Notes under the pieces: generated by a model
The model's input: only the letters and a program-made list of their open reading frames with translations
Database searches by the model: none
What the model was told of the DNA's origin: nothing
Shown: positions 47,837 to 56,388 of the stretch, in pieces
Layout of the letters: each line of letters begins with the position of its first letter
Numbering within the stretch: position 1 is the stretch's first letter
NCBI GenBank assembly: GCA_002354655.1
Contig: DELY01000035.1
Coordinates: forward strand, 1-63,328
Length of the DNA stretch: 63,328 bases
Direction of reading: 5' to 3'
Origin: Pseudomonas sp. UBA2684
GTDB taxonomy: Bacteria > Pseudomonadota > Gammaproteobacteria > Pseudomonadales > Pseudomonadaceae
Position numbers and translations under genes: made by a program

Positions 47837-50128
47837 TCAGGGCGCTGGCGTATCGGCGGCAAGCGGTGCCGCGGGTTGAGCCGCGCTTATCGCGACCTCC
47901 GGTTGCGCTGCACCAGGCGGCACCGGCGACGCGGCGGCAGGCTTGAGCAGACGCTTGACAACGCCCAGGTTGGCCTTGCGCACCGCGCTGACGAAGCCGT
48001 CCCAGGGCCGGTCGGTGATCGCCACCAGACCGAGGTGACCATTCTCGCCGTCGAGCAGGCGCCCGGTGACGGGCTGATCGAGGTACTGGAACCAGTGCAC
48101 GCCGACGACCTGCGGCTCCTCCAGCGCTTTCGTCAGGAAGTGCGCATAGGCCGGGCCGCGCTCTTCTTCCTTGTACACCTCGGCGACGCCGCCCCAGAAC
48201 GGCCCGCGATCGCGCGAACCGAAGTGGAACTCGGTGACCAGCAAGGGTTTATCGAGCTTACGCAGGGCGGCGAAGTCATAGCCGTGCTGCGGCTCGCGGG
48301 TATAGAAGTTGAAACTCAGCACATCGCAGAACTCGGCGCAGGCACTCACCGCCTCGGGGATGCTGCTGGCGAAGCGGCCACCCAGCAACAGATGGTTCGG
48401 CGCATGCCAGTTCAGCGAATCGGCGATGGTCTTGAAATAGGTGTCGGCATACAAACGCAGAAACCGCTGCATGTCCTTTTCGATGGCCGGGAACTCGGCG
48501 CTGGGCGGCGGCGCCTGGAACCCAGGATCTTCCATTAGCTCCCAGGCTTCGAGCTTGATCCCCCACGCGCGGGACAGCCCATTCTGGTTGCGGTACTTGT
48601 CGCGCAACTGCTTGAGGAACGCACGTTTGGCCGGCACGTCGGTGGTCAGCCGTAGCGTGGCATAGGCCAAGGCATAGCGCGCCGGCGGATCGTCCGCCGG
48701 CCCGGCCCAAGCCAGCTCGTTATCGGCGAAGTAGCCGAGCAGCCATGGGTCGTCGCGGTGATCGCGCGAGGCGATGGCAATCGCGCGCTCGGCAGCCATG
48801 GCGAAACGCGGGTCGAACGGGTCGGGCATGCCGCCCCACCAGTCGAGACCGGTACTGATGGTGGCGTAGTCGCCATGAATCGACAGCGGAATGCTGTAGG
48901 GCATCCGCGCATCGTCCGCGAACGCCGGCTCGCTCCAATTGCCCAGGGTATTGAAACCCCAGGCCTGTAAACGGTCCTGGCTGTGCGCGCGCCAACGCGC
49001 CGGATCGGCAGCCTGGCCATAGGTGCGCTCAAGGTTGGCGCCGTAGAAATCGAACCAGCGGCCGTTGGCGAACGCACGGCCTTTATTTGCCCCTGTATCG
49101 CTGCGGTTGTCGCTGCTGCCGAAATGTTCGGCCAGGGCTTCGCCGGGCTGCGGCAGCGCGCTGAACATCGCCTCGCGGCCTTCGACATAGGTGCGGCTCT
49201 GCTGCGCGGTGACCGTGTTGACGCCCAGGGAATAGAAGGGATTGCCCTCGGGCGTGACCAGGAACCAACGGTCGTCGCGCTTCTCGGTGCGAAAGAAACC
49301 ACTGGCCTCGAAACGCTGCCCACCCAGCCAACCGCCGAACGCATCCTGCTGCGGGCGCTCGCTCAGCCAGCGTTGCAGTTGCTGCTGCTCTTGCGCGGCG
49401 GCCTGTGTCAGGCGCTCGTCGTTTTTGACTTTCTCCGGCCAATCGCCCCGGCTGTACTGGCCGTAGGCATCGACAATGCCCTGGTAGGCGGCGGTACGCT
49501 CGGCATCGCTGCGCACGCCAAAACGGCCGAGCAGAATACTCTGCGCCGCCTGCGGCTGGGGCAGCGACAGGGTTACCGCGGTGACTTGTGCGAGGTTCAG
49601 CTCGCCGCTCACGGTTTCGGCCAGCAGCAAGCGGCGCCCCTTGTGGTTCCAGGGCATGGGCACACCGGCGCGCATGCCCTGGTCGCGTGGCGAGGTGGCC
49701 TGCAACGGTACCAACAGGGTCTGCGCCGGTCCGGCCGGCAGGGCGATGCGGGTTTTCAGACGTTTGCCGTCGGCACTGTCGATCTGCACATCGAGGGTCA
49801 GCGCCCAATCCATCGCACTTTGCAGACGCAGGCTCATGGCGCCTTGCTGCGACCAATCCCAGCTGCCGCTCTGCGGTGCGAGGCGCAGGCTCGGTTGCTC
49901 GGCAGGGTTGAAAGTGACGCGCCGCAAGATCTCGCCTTCCGGCGTGGGCTCGGCGGTGACGCTGGGCAGCACCGCATCCTGGGTGGTCACCTGCACGGCG
50001 TCCAGAGGACGCACGAAGTTGAACAGCACCTGCTTATCCTCAGCCATCGCGACGGCGGAACAGCCGAGCAGCGCCGCCAGCAGGGCTCCACTCAGTCGAT
50101 TGGCTTGCAGCCTGACATTCACCTTCAC
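47837..50128 (-). CDS. Exported clan-GH-A glycoside hydrolase, beta-agarase-like
   Basis: 763 aa from a GTG at 50128 preceded by GGGGGAGAG at good spacing; the open frame 91 codons further upstream has no signal. Signal peptide to about residue 28 (ALLAALLGCSAVAMAED). An N-terminal beta-rich domain (about 30-260) precedes the catalytic domain, with the putative acid/base E471 in LLGYFADNELAWA and nucleophile E633 in KPLLVTEFHFGSR, spaced as in clan-A retaining enzymes such as GH50 agarases. The last 40 residues are Pro/Ala-rich. Related proteins are commonly labelled beta-agarase; real substrate unproven, possibly a self-made exopolysaccharide. Confidence 0.82.
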   Translation of the reverse strand: MKVNVRLQANRLSGALLAALLGCSAVAMAEDKQVLFNFVRPLDAVQVTTQDAVLPSVTAEPTPEGEILRRVTFNPAEQPSLRLAPQSGSWDWSQQGAMSLRLQSAMDWALTLDVQIDSADGKRLKTRIALPAGPAQTLLVPLQATSPRDQGMRAGVPMPWNHKGRRLLLAETVSGELNLAQVTAVTLSLPQPQAAQSILLGRFGVRSDAERTAAYQGIVDAYGQYSRGDWPEKVKNDERLTQAAAQEQQQLQRWLSERPQQDAFGGWLGGQRFEASGFFRTEKRDDRWFLVTPEGNPFYSLGVNTVTAQQSRTYVEGREAMFSALPQPGEALAEHFGSSDNRSDTGANKGRAFANGRWFDFYGANLERTYGQAADPARWRAHSQDRLQAWGFNTLGNWSEPAFADDARMPYSIPLSIHGDYATISTGLDWWGGMPDPFDPRFAMAAERAIAIASRDHRDDPWLLGYFADNELAWAGPADDPPARYALAYATLRLTTDVPAKRAFLKQLRDKYRNQNGLSRAWGIKLEAWELMEDPGFQAPPPSAEFPAIEKDMQRFLRLYADTYFKTIADSLNWHAPNHLLLGGRFASSIPEAVSACAEFCDVLSFNFYTREPQHGYDFAALRKLDKPLLVTEFHFGSRDRGPFWGGVAEVYKEEERGPAYAHFLTKALEEPQVVGVHWFQYLDQPVTGRLLDGENGHLGLVAITDRPWDGFVSAVRKANLGVVKRLLKPAAASPVPPGAAQPEVAISAAQPAAPLAADTPAP

Positions 50129-50366
50129 GAACCACTCTCCCCCATTCGCAACATTGATCGAGCACCCACGAGCGGCATCGCTCGGAGCAGAAAAAACACG
50201 CCCGTCCATGGCCCGCGCAATAGTGCGCCGGTTACCCGACGCGCGGCAAAGCGCGTGCGCCCCGGCAAGCGCCGCCGCAACGACCGCCAGGACGGACGCG
50301 GCAAACGCCTGGGTTCTGACGCGTTCCTGCGTCACTGGGTTCCCGCTGCTGGGCAAACGGCTGTGG

Positions 50367-52511
50367 CTAGCTGATCTCGCGGCGAAACGGTGGCAGCGCA
50401 TTGAGGATCGCCTTGCCGTAACGCTGCGTCACCACGCGCCGATCCAGCAAGGTGATGATGCCGCGATCCTCTTCGGTGCGCAGCAGCCGCCCACAGGCCT
50501 GCACCAGCCGTAGCGAGGCATCCGGCACGGCGATTTCCATAAACGGATTGCCGCCACGCGCTTCGATCCACTCGGCCAGCGCCGCCTCCACCGGATCGTC
50601 CGGCACGGCGAAGGGGATCTTGGCGATGACCACGTGCTCGCAGTAAGCGCCCGGCAAATCGACGCCTTCGGCAAAACTGGCCAGGCCGAACAACACGCTT
50701 TCCTCGCCGCTGTCGACCCGCGCCTTGTGCTTGTTCAGGGTTTCCTGCTTGGACAGGTTGCCCTGGATAAACACGCGCTTGCGCCAGTCGCGCTCCAATC
50801 CCTCGAACACGTCCTGCATCTGTTTGCGCGAGGAAAACAGCACCAGCGTACCGCGCGAGCCTTCCACCAGGCCCGGCAGGTCGCGAATGATCGCGGCGGT
50901 GTGGACCACCGCATCGCGCGGGTCGGCCTTGAGATCGGGCACCCGCAGCACGCCGGCGTCGGCATGGTGGAACGGGCTCGGCACCACGGTGGTCACGGCT
51001 ACTTTGGGCAGGCCGGCGCGCATCCGATAGCGGTCGAAGGTACCCAGCGCCGTCAGGGTCGCCGACGTCACCAAGGCGCCGTAGGCGACATTCCACAGGT
51101 TGCGGCGCAGGGTCTCGGCCGCCAGGATCGGGCTGGCATTGACTTCGATATCGAACAGCGCGCCGCTCTCGGCCAAGCTCAGCCAGCGCGCCATCGGCGG
51201 GCTCGACTCGGGGTCTTCCGCGGTAAACGCCAACCACAGTTCCCAGTTGCCTTGAGCACGCGCCAACAGGCTGCCGAACAGCGGGTACCACTCCTCGGCC
51301 TGGTGGCTGGCGATGCCGATGGTGGCCTCGCCGTCCATCGCTTCTTTAAGCTTTTCGGTGACCCCGGTGAACAGGTCGGTGAGTTTGCTGAAACCTTTTT
51401 TCAGCTCCACCCCCAGTTCGCCCAGATGGGGCGGAACCACGCCTCCGATAAAGCGGTGACGTGGGCGCTCGCGCCCTTGCATGTCTTCACCAGGCTTGAA
51501 CTCGGCCACCTGCTCGCAGGCGTTGAACATGAACTGCTGCTGGGTTTTGATCTCGCGCGCCAGTTCAGGCACCTGTTCGATCAAGCGCCCCAGGTCACCC
51601 GGCAACGGGTGCTGGGCCAGCAACTTGCTGAGGTTCTTCGCCGTCTGCTCCAACCAGTCGGCGGTCGAACGCAGGCGGGTGAAATGGGCGAAGTGACCAA
51701 TCGCCTTGTCCGGCAGGTGATGGCCTTCGTCGAATACATAGAGGGTTTCGCGTGGGTCGGGCAGCACCGCACCGCCGCCCAAGGCCAGGTCGGCCAGCAC
51801 CATATCGTGGTTGGTGACGATCACATCGACCTTGCCCATGCCTTCGCGCGCCTTGTAGAACGCGCACTGCTGGAAGTTCGGGCAGTGCCGGTTGGTGCAC
51901 TGGCTGTGGTCGGTGGTCAGCTGCGACCAGCGGGTGTCTTCCAACTCTTCGGGCCAGCTGTCGCGGTCGCCGTCCCACTTGTTGCCGGCGAGCTTTTCGA
52001 TCATCGCGGTAAACAGCTTCTGGCTCTGCTCATCCACGTCGATCTTGAAGCCTTCCTCCTCGAACAGCTGCGCGGTGGCGCTGTGCGCCTGGCCTTCCTG
52101 CAACAACAGGTCGAGTTTGGACAGGCACAGGTAGCGGCCACGGCCCTTGGCCAGGGCGAACGTGAAATTCAAGCCGCTGTTGCGCATCAAGTCCGGCAGG
52201 TCCTTGTGCACGATCTGCTCTTGCAGCGCCACCGTCGCCGTGGCGATGACCAAGCGTTTGCCGGCCGCCTTCGCCGTGGGAATCGCCGCCAAGCTGTAGG
52301 CCACGGTCTTGCCGGTGCCGGTGCCAGCCTCGACCGCCACCACCGCGGGTTCGCCCGCGCGCTTGCCTTCATCGTCGGTCTCGATTGCCCCCAGCACCTT
52401 GGCGATCTCGGCGATCATCAGCCGCTGACCATAGCGCGGTTTGAGCCCCTTGGCGTCGAGAAAACGGGAGTAGGCGCCCTGGATCTGGGACTTGAGTTCG
52501 GTACTGAGCAT
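50367..52511 (-). CDS. dinG: ATP-dependent DNA helicase DinG
   Basis: XPD-like 5'-3' helicase that resolves R-loops and D-loops. 714 aa. Walker A VVAVEAGTGTGKTVAYSLAA (about 50-70), four iron-sulfur cysteines including the CTNRHCPNFQQC set, Walker B as a DEGH box in LYVFDEGHHLPDKA, motif VI region SLRLVQACGRLLRTEEDRG. The ATG is at 52511. Upstream no clear LexA box was found, though E. coli dinG is SOS-induced. The 238 bases between this gene and the agarase-like gene contain no further gene that I can support. Confidence 0.95.
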   Translation of the reverse strand: MLSTELKSQIQGAYSRFLDAKGLKPRYGQRLMIAEIAKVLGAIETDDEGKRAGEPAVVAVEAGTGTGKTVAYSLAAIPTAKAAGKRLVIATATVALQEQIVHKDLPDLMRNSGLNFTFALAKGRGRYLCLSKLDLLLQEGQAHSATAQLFEEEGFKIDVDEQSQKLFTAMIEKLAGNKWDGDRDSWPEELEDTRWSQLTTDHSQCTNRHCPNFQQCAFYKAREGMGKVDVIVTNHDMVLADLALGGGAVLPDPRETLYVFDEGHHLPDKAIGHFAHFTRLRSTADWLEQTAKNLSKLLAQHPLPGDLGRLIEQVPELAREIKTQQQFMFNACEQVAEFKPGEDMQGRERPRHRFIGGVVPPHLGELGVELKKGFSKLTDLFTGVTEKLKEAMDGEATIGIASHQAEEWYPLFGSLLARAQGNWELWLAFTAEDPESSPPMARWLSLAESGALFDIEVNASPILAAETLRRNLWNVAYGALVTSATLTALGTFDRYRMRAGLPKVAVTTVVPSPFHHADAGVLRVPDLKADPRDAVVHTAAIIRDLPGLVEGSRGTLVLFSSRKQMQDVFEGLERDWRKRVFIQGNLSKQETLNKHKARVDSGEESVLFGLASFAEGVDLPGAYCEHVVIAKIPFAVPDDPVEAALAEWIEARGGNPFMEIAVPDASLRLVQACGRLLRTEEDRGIITLLDRRVVTQRYGKAILNALPPFRREIS

Positions 52512-52662
52512 GGTGATCTGGGCGCAAAAAGGCTGGATAAATTTTCAGTGTTTGCAAACGGCCGCTATCATAGCGCGCTAATCGATCCCGCGCAGAACCG
52601 CGTACCCGCCGCGAGCGTATGCCCGCAGCAGTGCCGCGCCGCTACCTGACTGGAGTACCTGC

Positions 52663-53127
52663 ATGACCCCTTACGCCATGACTTACGCCCTGCACCTGCT
52701 CGCCGCACTCGTCTGGGTCGGCGGCATGTTCTTCGCCTGGATGATTCTCAGACCGGCGGCCGTCAGCGCGCTGGACGCGCCGGCACGGCTGAAACTGTGG
52801 ATCGAGGTGTTCCAGCGCTTCTTCTATTGGGTGTGGGCCGCCGTGCTGGTGCTGCCGATTACCGGCGTGGGCATGCTGCACCAGCGCTTTGCCGGCTTTG
52901 AAAGCGCCCCGCGCTACGTGCACATCATGATGGGCCTGTACATTGCCATGCTGGCGCTGTTTATCCGCGTACAAGCCCTGCAATTACCGGAATTGCGCCG
53001 CGCGGTAGCGGCCGAAGACTGGCCGAATGGCGGCGCCGTACTGGGACGGATTCGCCGCCTGGTGGGGATCAACCTGCTGCTGGGCTTGTTTCTGGTAAGC
53101 ATTGCCGCCGCCCGCCCGAGCCTCTGA
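52663..53127 (+). CDS. CopD-family membrane protein
   Basis: 154 aa with four membrane helices: about 5-30 (MTYALHLLAALVWVGGMFFA), 50-70 (FFYWVWAAVLVLPITGVGML), 83-103 (VHIMMGLYIAMLALFIRVQA) and 130-150. The HLLAALVWVGG histidine motif and matching histidine in the third helix are typical of the CopD-like family, some of which carry copper or heme. Substrate unknown. Divergent from dinG and followed by a MITE-like repeat. Confidence 0.85.
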   Translation: MTPYAMTYALHLLAALVWVGGMFFAWMILRPAAVSALDAPARLKLWIEVFQRFFYWVWAAVLVLPITGVGMLHQRFAGFESAPRYVHIMMGLYIAMLALFIRVQALQLPELRRAVAAEDWPNGGAVLGRIRRLVGINLLLGLFLVSIAAARPSL

Positions 53128-53175
53128 AGCGGCGGCCGGAGCGCGAGGCACGTAGGTAGTGGCGCAACAATCGCT

Positions 53176-53356
53176 CTAGCACAGCCACTGAAAAACTACC
53201 TACGTTGCCGATGCGTCGTTAAAAACAGGCTAAAAATGCTCATTAACTCCACTTGATTCGCTGCGCTCACCCTGCGGGCCAGCCATGGGCTGTTACTCCG
53301 CTACGCTGCGTTTCTCGCCTGTGTTTACCTCGCCTACATGTTCAACAGCCTGCTAG
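53176..53356. repeat. MITE-like palindromic repeat, copy A
   Basis: About 181 bases with inverted ends: left CTAGCACAGCCACTGAAAAA, right (reverse strand) CTAGCAGGCTGTTGAACA. It shares with copy B the internal segments GTTAAAAACAGGCT, AATGCTCA and CTCGCCTGT. No reading frame inside. The CTA at 53353-53355 is the TAG stop of the adjacent collagen-like gene. Nothing else is seen between the CopD gene and that stop. Confidence 0.75.
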
Positions 53357-54114
53357 AAACGCACCACATTCAGCTCGCCCGCAGCACCGACGGCACCCGG
53401 CTGCCCGGCCAGACCTGGCCGGCCATCACGCGCACCGTCGACGCTGTAGAGCCAGCAGCCGGTGCTCGCACCGCCGACACCGGCGTTGCCACCGCTACCG
53501 GCTGCACCGCCGGCACCGCCGGCCAAATGCACCTGCACGCCGTCGACCGGAAAGTCTGCTGGCACTTCCAGACGCACCTGGCCGCCAGCCGCGCCTGCAT
53601 GCCCATCGCCGCCGCCCTGACCATCGTGGCCGCGACTGGCCTGGCCCCAGGTACAACCGCCAGCTTTGCCATCCGCGCCATCCAGCCCCGCGTAACCGGG
53701 CACGCCCCTGCCGCCACGGACATCGACCAGCAAGGTTTGTGTCACCACGCGCTCCAGACGAATGCTCAGGGTGCGCCCCGGCAACGCTGGCGTGCTTACC
53801 GAGCCCGGCGCACCACGTGCGGTGATCTGCGCGCCAGGCGCGATCTCACCCGCCGCAACGTCTAGGCGTAGGGCCTGCTCGCTGGGAGCAATGGCGATAC
53901 GCGCCTCACGCCCCAGGCGCAGCTCGGCAATACGAATGTCGGTCAACCCAGCGGGAATCAACAACGTGCCGTGGTCGGCAATTTCCAGGCGCTCGACCAG
54001 CAGCACGCTGGTAGTCGCCGGCAATCGCAGCAACGTATGCGATTCGACTTCGATTATCGCTTGCGCCAGCGCCACAGGACTGCCCAGCGCAGCCAGCAAC
54101 AGCAGATTACGCAT
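53353..54114 (-). CDS. Exported glycine-rich, collagen-like protein
   Basis: Function unknown. 253 aa from the ATG at 54114, inside the stop region of the DUF1145 gene (eight-base overlap). Signal peptide MRNLLLLAALGSPVALAQA. Residues about 20-130 look beta-rich; about 130-250 is dominated by glycine with imperfect Gly-X-Y triplets (GVPGYAGLDGADGKAGG, GHDGQGGGDGHAGAAGG, GRPGLAGQPGAVGAAG). Exactly two cysteines, GGCTWG and TGCWLYS, flank the glycine-rich core and could form a disulfide. A collagen-like surface or periplasmic protein is the best description; not a named family to me. Confidence 0.8.
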   Translation of the reverse strand: MRNLLLLAALGSPVALAQAIIEVESHTLLRLPATTSVLLVERLEIADHGTLLIPAGLTDIRIAELRLGREARIAIAPSEQALRLDVAAGEIAPGAQITARGAPGSVSTPALPGRTLSIRLERVVTQTLLVDVRGGRGVPGYAGLDGADGKAGGCTWGQASRGHDGQGGGDGHAGAAGGQVRLEVPADFPVDGVQVHLAGGAGGAAGSGGNAGVGGASTGCWLYSVDGARDGRPGLAGQPGAVGAAGELNVVRF

Positions 54115-54406
54115 GCTCAACCTCCAGCGGCGCGACGCTCAGTGATTGCGCCTGCGGTTGCGGCAGGCCCAGCAAGTGAAAAATGCCGAACAGCATGACC
54201 TGCACACGCTCCCGCGCCGGCTGCCCACGCTCGCTCAGGCGGGCATTGAACAGCAGTAATTCCAGCCCGTGGATCAGCAGAATCAACGCACCTGCCACGT
54301 GCAGCAGCAGTGCGAACGGCTGCGCGAACGGGCTCAACAGATTGGCCAACACGACACCCCAAAACAGCGCCGTCAGCGCCTTCCCCAACCCCAGCAACGT
54401 TTTCAT
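54107..54406 (-). CDS. DUF1145 family small membrane protein
   Basis: 99 aa from the ATG at 54406 (MKTLLGLGKALTALFWGVVL). Two helices: about 8-27 and about 33-52 (FALLLHVAGALILLIHGLEL), the DUF1145 layout, then a short amphipathic part (VQVMLFGIFHLLGLPQPQ). The longer frame upstream has no start support. The stop TAA lies inside the start region of the collagen-like gene, so the two are coupled. No function is known for the family. Confidence 0.83.
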   Translation of the reverse strand: MKTLLGLGKALTALFWGVVLANLLSPFAQPFALLLHVAGALILLIHGLELLLFNARLSERGQPARERVQVMLFGIFHLLGLPQPQAQSLSVAPLEVEHA

Positions 54407-54475
54407 GTCCGCCCCTTGCCGATTTTTGTTTTGCCGCACCTTAACTGCTTAGGGGGAGTGAGGCCAGCCGCCGGA

Positions 54476-54507
54476 AAAACTGTGGGGGCGCAAAGGCCCC
54501 CGTTTTT
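54476..54507 (-). terminator. Terminator between the OmpA/TSP3 and DUF1145 genes
   Basis: Stem GGGGGC (54484-54489) with GCCCCC (54496-54501) flanked by AAAAAC and GTTTTTC; usable on both strands. It follows the OmpA stop on the minus strand. Confidence 0.75.
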
Positions 54508-54561
54508 CCCTGCTCGCGCGGTGACGCGATGCGGGCCTGCGCCACGAAACATCAACAGCCG

Positions 54562-55296
54562 CTAACGATCGACATGCAACTCAACCCGGCGATTCTGCGC
54601 CCGCCCGGCATCAGTTGCGTTATCCACCATCGGCCGACTTTCCCCAAACCCTTCCGTGCTCAGCTTGCTTGCGGCAATACCCTGGCGCAGCAGAAAGTCC
54701 GCGACACTTTTCGCGCGTCGCTCGGAAAGACCTTGGTTGTAGGCATCCGCGCCCACGCTATCGGTGTGACCGGTCACGTTGATGCCAACCGCGCTAGACG
54801 TGACCAGGCGCTTGCCGATCTCGACCAACAACGTCTCGGCTGGCGCAGTCAGCTCGGCTGAATCGAAGGCAAACAGCACATTGCCCAGGTCGCTGAGCAC
54901 GATCACTTCGTCCGCAACCACCGGAGCGGGTGTGGGCGCTATGTCACTTGCGGGGTACGTCCTGAGCGGGCAACCATCATGGTGCACCCAGGTATTGGCG
55001 GGCGTGTTCGGACAACGATCACGGCGATCGAATACTCCGTCGCCGTCCGCATCACCATCTTGGGCATAACACATCAGGCCGCCGATCACCGCACCGGCTA
55101 CGGCACCGCCGGCTGCCCAGGCCGAGCTTTCGATAGCGCCCAGGCCACCGCCGGCCAGACCACCAATCGCACTGCACAGGGGCCAGTTCACCTGGTTAAG
55201 CGGCGCATCTCCCATACTGGAAGTCGTCGCGCAACCAGAAAGAACACTGCTGACCAAGAGAACGGGTAAGACCACCCTTAAGCATCGAACGCTCAT
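54562..55296 (-). CDS. OmpA-family lipoprotein with thrombospondin type-3 repeat
   Basis: 244 aa from the ATG at 55296 with AGGAGA eight bases upstream. Lipobox LSGC, lipidated C22. Glycine-zipper-like segment (SAIGGLAGGGLGAIESSAW, AVAGAVIGGLMC), then one calcium-binding TSP3 repeat DGDADGDGVFDRRDRCPNTP, then an OmpA domain (VLFAFDSAELTAPAE; INVTGHTDSVGADAYNQGLS; SRPMVDNATDAGRAQNRRVE). It anchors the outer membrane to peptidoglycan. Paralogue of the next OmpA gene, which lacks the TSP3 repeat. The TAG stop is inside TAGCGGCTGTTGA, similar to the MITE-like repeat ends. Confidence 0.91.
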   Translation of the reverse strand: MSVRCLRVVLPVLLVSSVLSGCATTSSMGDAPLNQVNWPLCSAIGGLAGGGLGAIESSAWAAGGAVAGAVIGGLMCYAQDGDADGDGVFDRRDRCPNTPANTWVHHDGCPLRTYPASDIAPTPAPVVADEVIVLSDLGNVLFAFDSAELTAPAETLLVEIGKRLVTSSAVGINVTGHTDSVGADAYNQGLSERRAKSVADFLLRQGIAASKLSTEGFGESRPMVDNATDAGRAQNRRVELHVDR

Positions 55297-55372
55297 GGTA
55301 GGTATCTCCTGCGTCACCGGCGTTTACCGGTCAATCAGGAGTTAAGACCCGCCACTCAGGCTATACAAGCAA

Positions 55373-55404
55373 TGGCCCCGGCCTGCTTACGCGGACCGGG
55401 GCCA
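55373..55404. other. Hairpin between the two OmpA lipoprotein genes
   Basis: TGGCCCCGG (55373-55381) with CCGGGGCCA (55396-55404): perfect 9-bp stem, 14-base loop, no clear T run. It may act as an RNA-stabilising or attenuating structure between the genes. Confidence 0.45.
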
Positions 55405-55433
55405 CTGTTGGCGTTGCTCGAGCAGAAACTGCT

Positions 55434-55599
55434 TTAACAGGTTGTTGAAACACTACCTGCGTTGGCTACTGCGTTAAAAACAGGCTCGGATGCGAGCCCA
55501 GTCGGAATGCTCACTTACAACCCGTAAACTCCGCTTCCTCGCCTGTTTTTGCCTTGTCTTGCCTGCCGCGCCAACGTTTTTTTTTCAACGGCCTGCTAA
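55434..55599. repeat. MITE-like palindromic repeat, copy B
   Basis: About 166 bases. Ends TTAACAGGTTGTTGAAA (left) and, reverse strand, TTAGCAGGCCGTTGAAA (right): 14 of 17 positions match. A second inverted pair lies inside (CGTTGGC near 55460 and GCCAACG near 55571; GTTAAAAACAGGC and GCCTGTTTTTGCC), so the whole element can fold into one long hairpin. Its right end supplies the stop codon of the OmpA gene. Confidence 0.78.
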
Positions 55600-56225
55600 G
55601 GCCGCGCTTCGACTTCCGCCTCTACCCGGCGGTTGATTGCACGCCCTGCGTCGGTTGCGTTGTCGGCAACCGGCTGAGTTTCGCCATAACCCGCCGCATT
55701 GACGCGATCGCCACCCACGCCGTACTGGTTGACCAATACATCGCGCACGGCGCTGGCACGCCGCTCGGACAAACCTTGGTTGTAGGCATCGCTGCCCACG
55801 GAGTCGGTGTGACCTTCAACCACGGTGGTGGTTTGCGGGTATTGCTTCATGAAGTCCGCCAGGTTCTTGATGTCGCCATAGCTTTCTTCTTTGACTTGGG
55901 CTTTGTCGAAATCGAACTTCACGTCCAACTCGACACGTACCGCTTCGGCCGGTTCCGGGGCAACCGTCTCTTCGACGACGACTTCCTCGACCATCACTAC
56001 TTCTTCCTGACCGGCGCCATGTACCCAGCAATACGCGGCTGCCATACCGGCACCCACCAAGGCACCGCCGCCCGCCCACGTTGAGCTTTCAATCGCGCCC
56101 AATGCCGCACCGCCTACGCCCCCAACTGCTGCACACATCGGCCAGTCGGTCTTCTGCAAACCGGCACAACCGGTTAAAAAACTGCTGGCCAGAATCAGGG
56201 GTACCGCTTTCCTTGTGATGCTCAT
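55596..56225 (-). CDS. OmpA-family lipoprotein
   Basis: 209 aa from the ATG at 56225, AGGAGA seven bases upstream. Lipobox LTGC, lipidated C20. Glycine-zipper-like AAVGGVGGAALGAIESSTW, an acidic valine-rich linker (EEVVMVEEVVVEETVAPE, about 65-85), and an OmpA domain (LDVKFDFDKAQVKEESYGDI; VEGHTDSVGSDAYNQGLSER; QPVADNATDAGRAINRRVE). Clearly a paralogue of the OmpA/TSP3 gene downstream, from which it is separated by a MITE-like repeat; the acidic linker replaces the TSP3 repeat. Confidence 0.92.
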   Translation of the reverse strand: MSITRKAVPLILASSFLTGCAGLQKTDWPMCAAVGGVGGAALGAIESSTWAGGGALVGAGMAAAYCWVHGAGQEEVVMVEEVVVEETVAPEPAEAVRVELDVKFDFDKAQVKEESYGDIKNLADFMKQYPQTTTVVEGHTDSVGSDAYNQGLSERRASAVRDVLVNQYGVGGDRVNAAGYGETQPVADNATDAGRAINRRVEAEVEARP

Positions 56226-56388
56226 ATACAAGTCTCCTGTAGTCATCGGCCCAAAACCGATACTTATGGAGTAAAGACGGCAGTTGTAGAATTCGCCAGA
56301 GCAGATTGAAACGCGCGAGCATAACGATCCGTTCTAGGCCATCTCGCAGCAGCGCGTTAGTCTTTTCTGCCCTGATCGAGGATTTTCG

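Noticed and set aside
50129-50401. 91-codon N-terminal extension of the agarase-like gene
   Set aside because: It would bury the signal peptide; the GTG at 50128 has a strong ribosome site and directly starts the signal sequence.
50634-52649. 671-residue open frame antisense to dinG
   Set aside because: Shadow of dinG; no start context and no recognisable motif.
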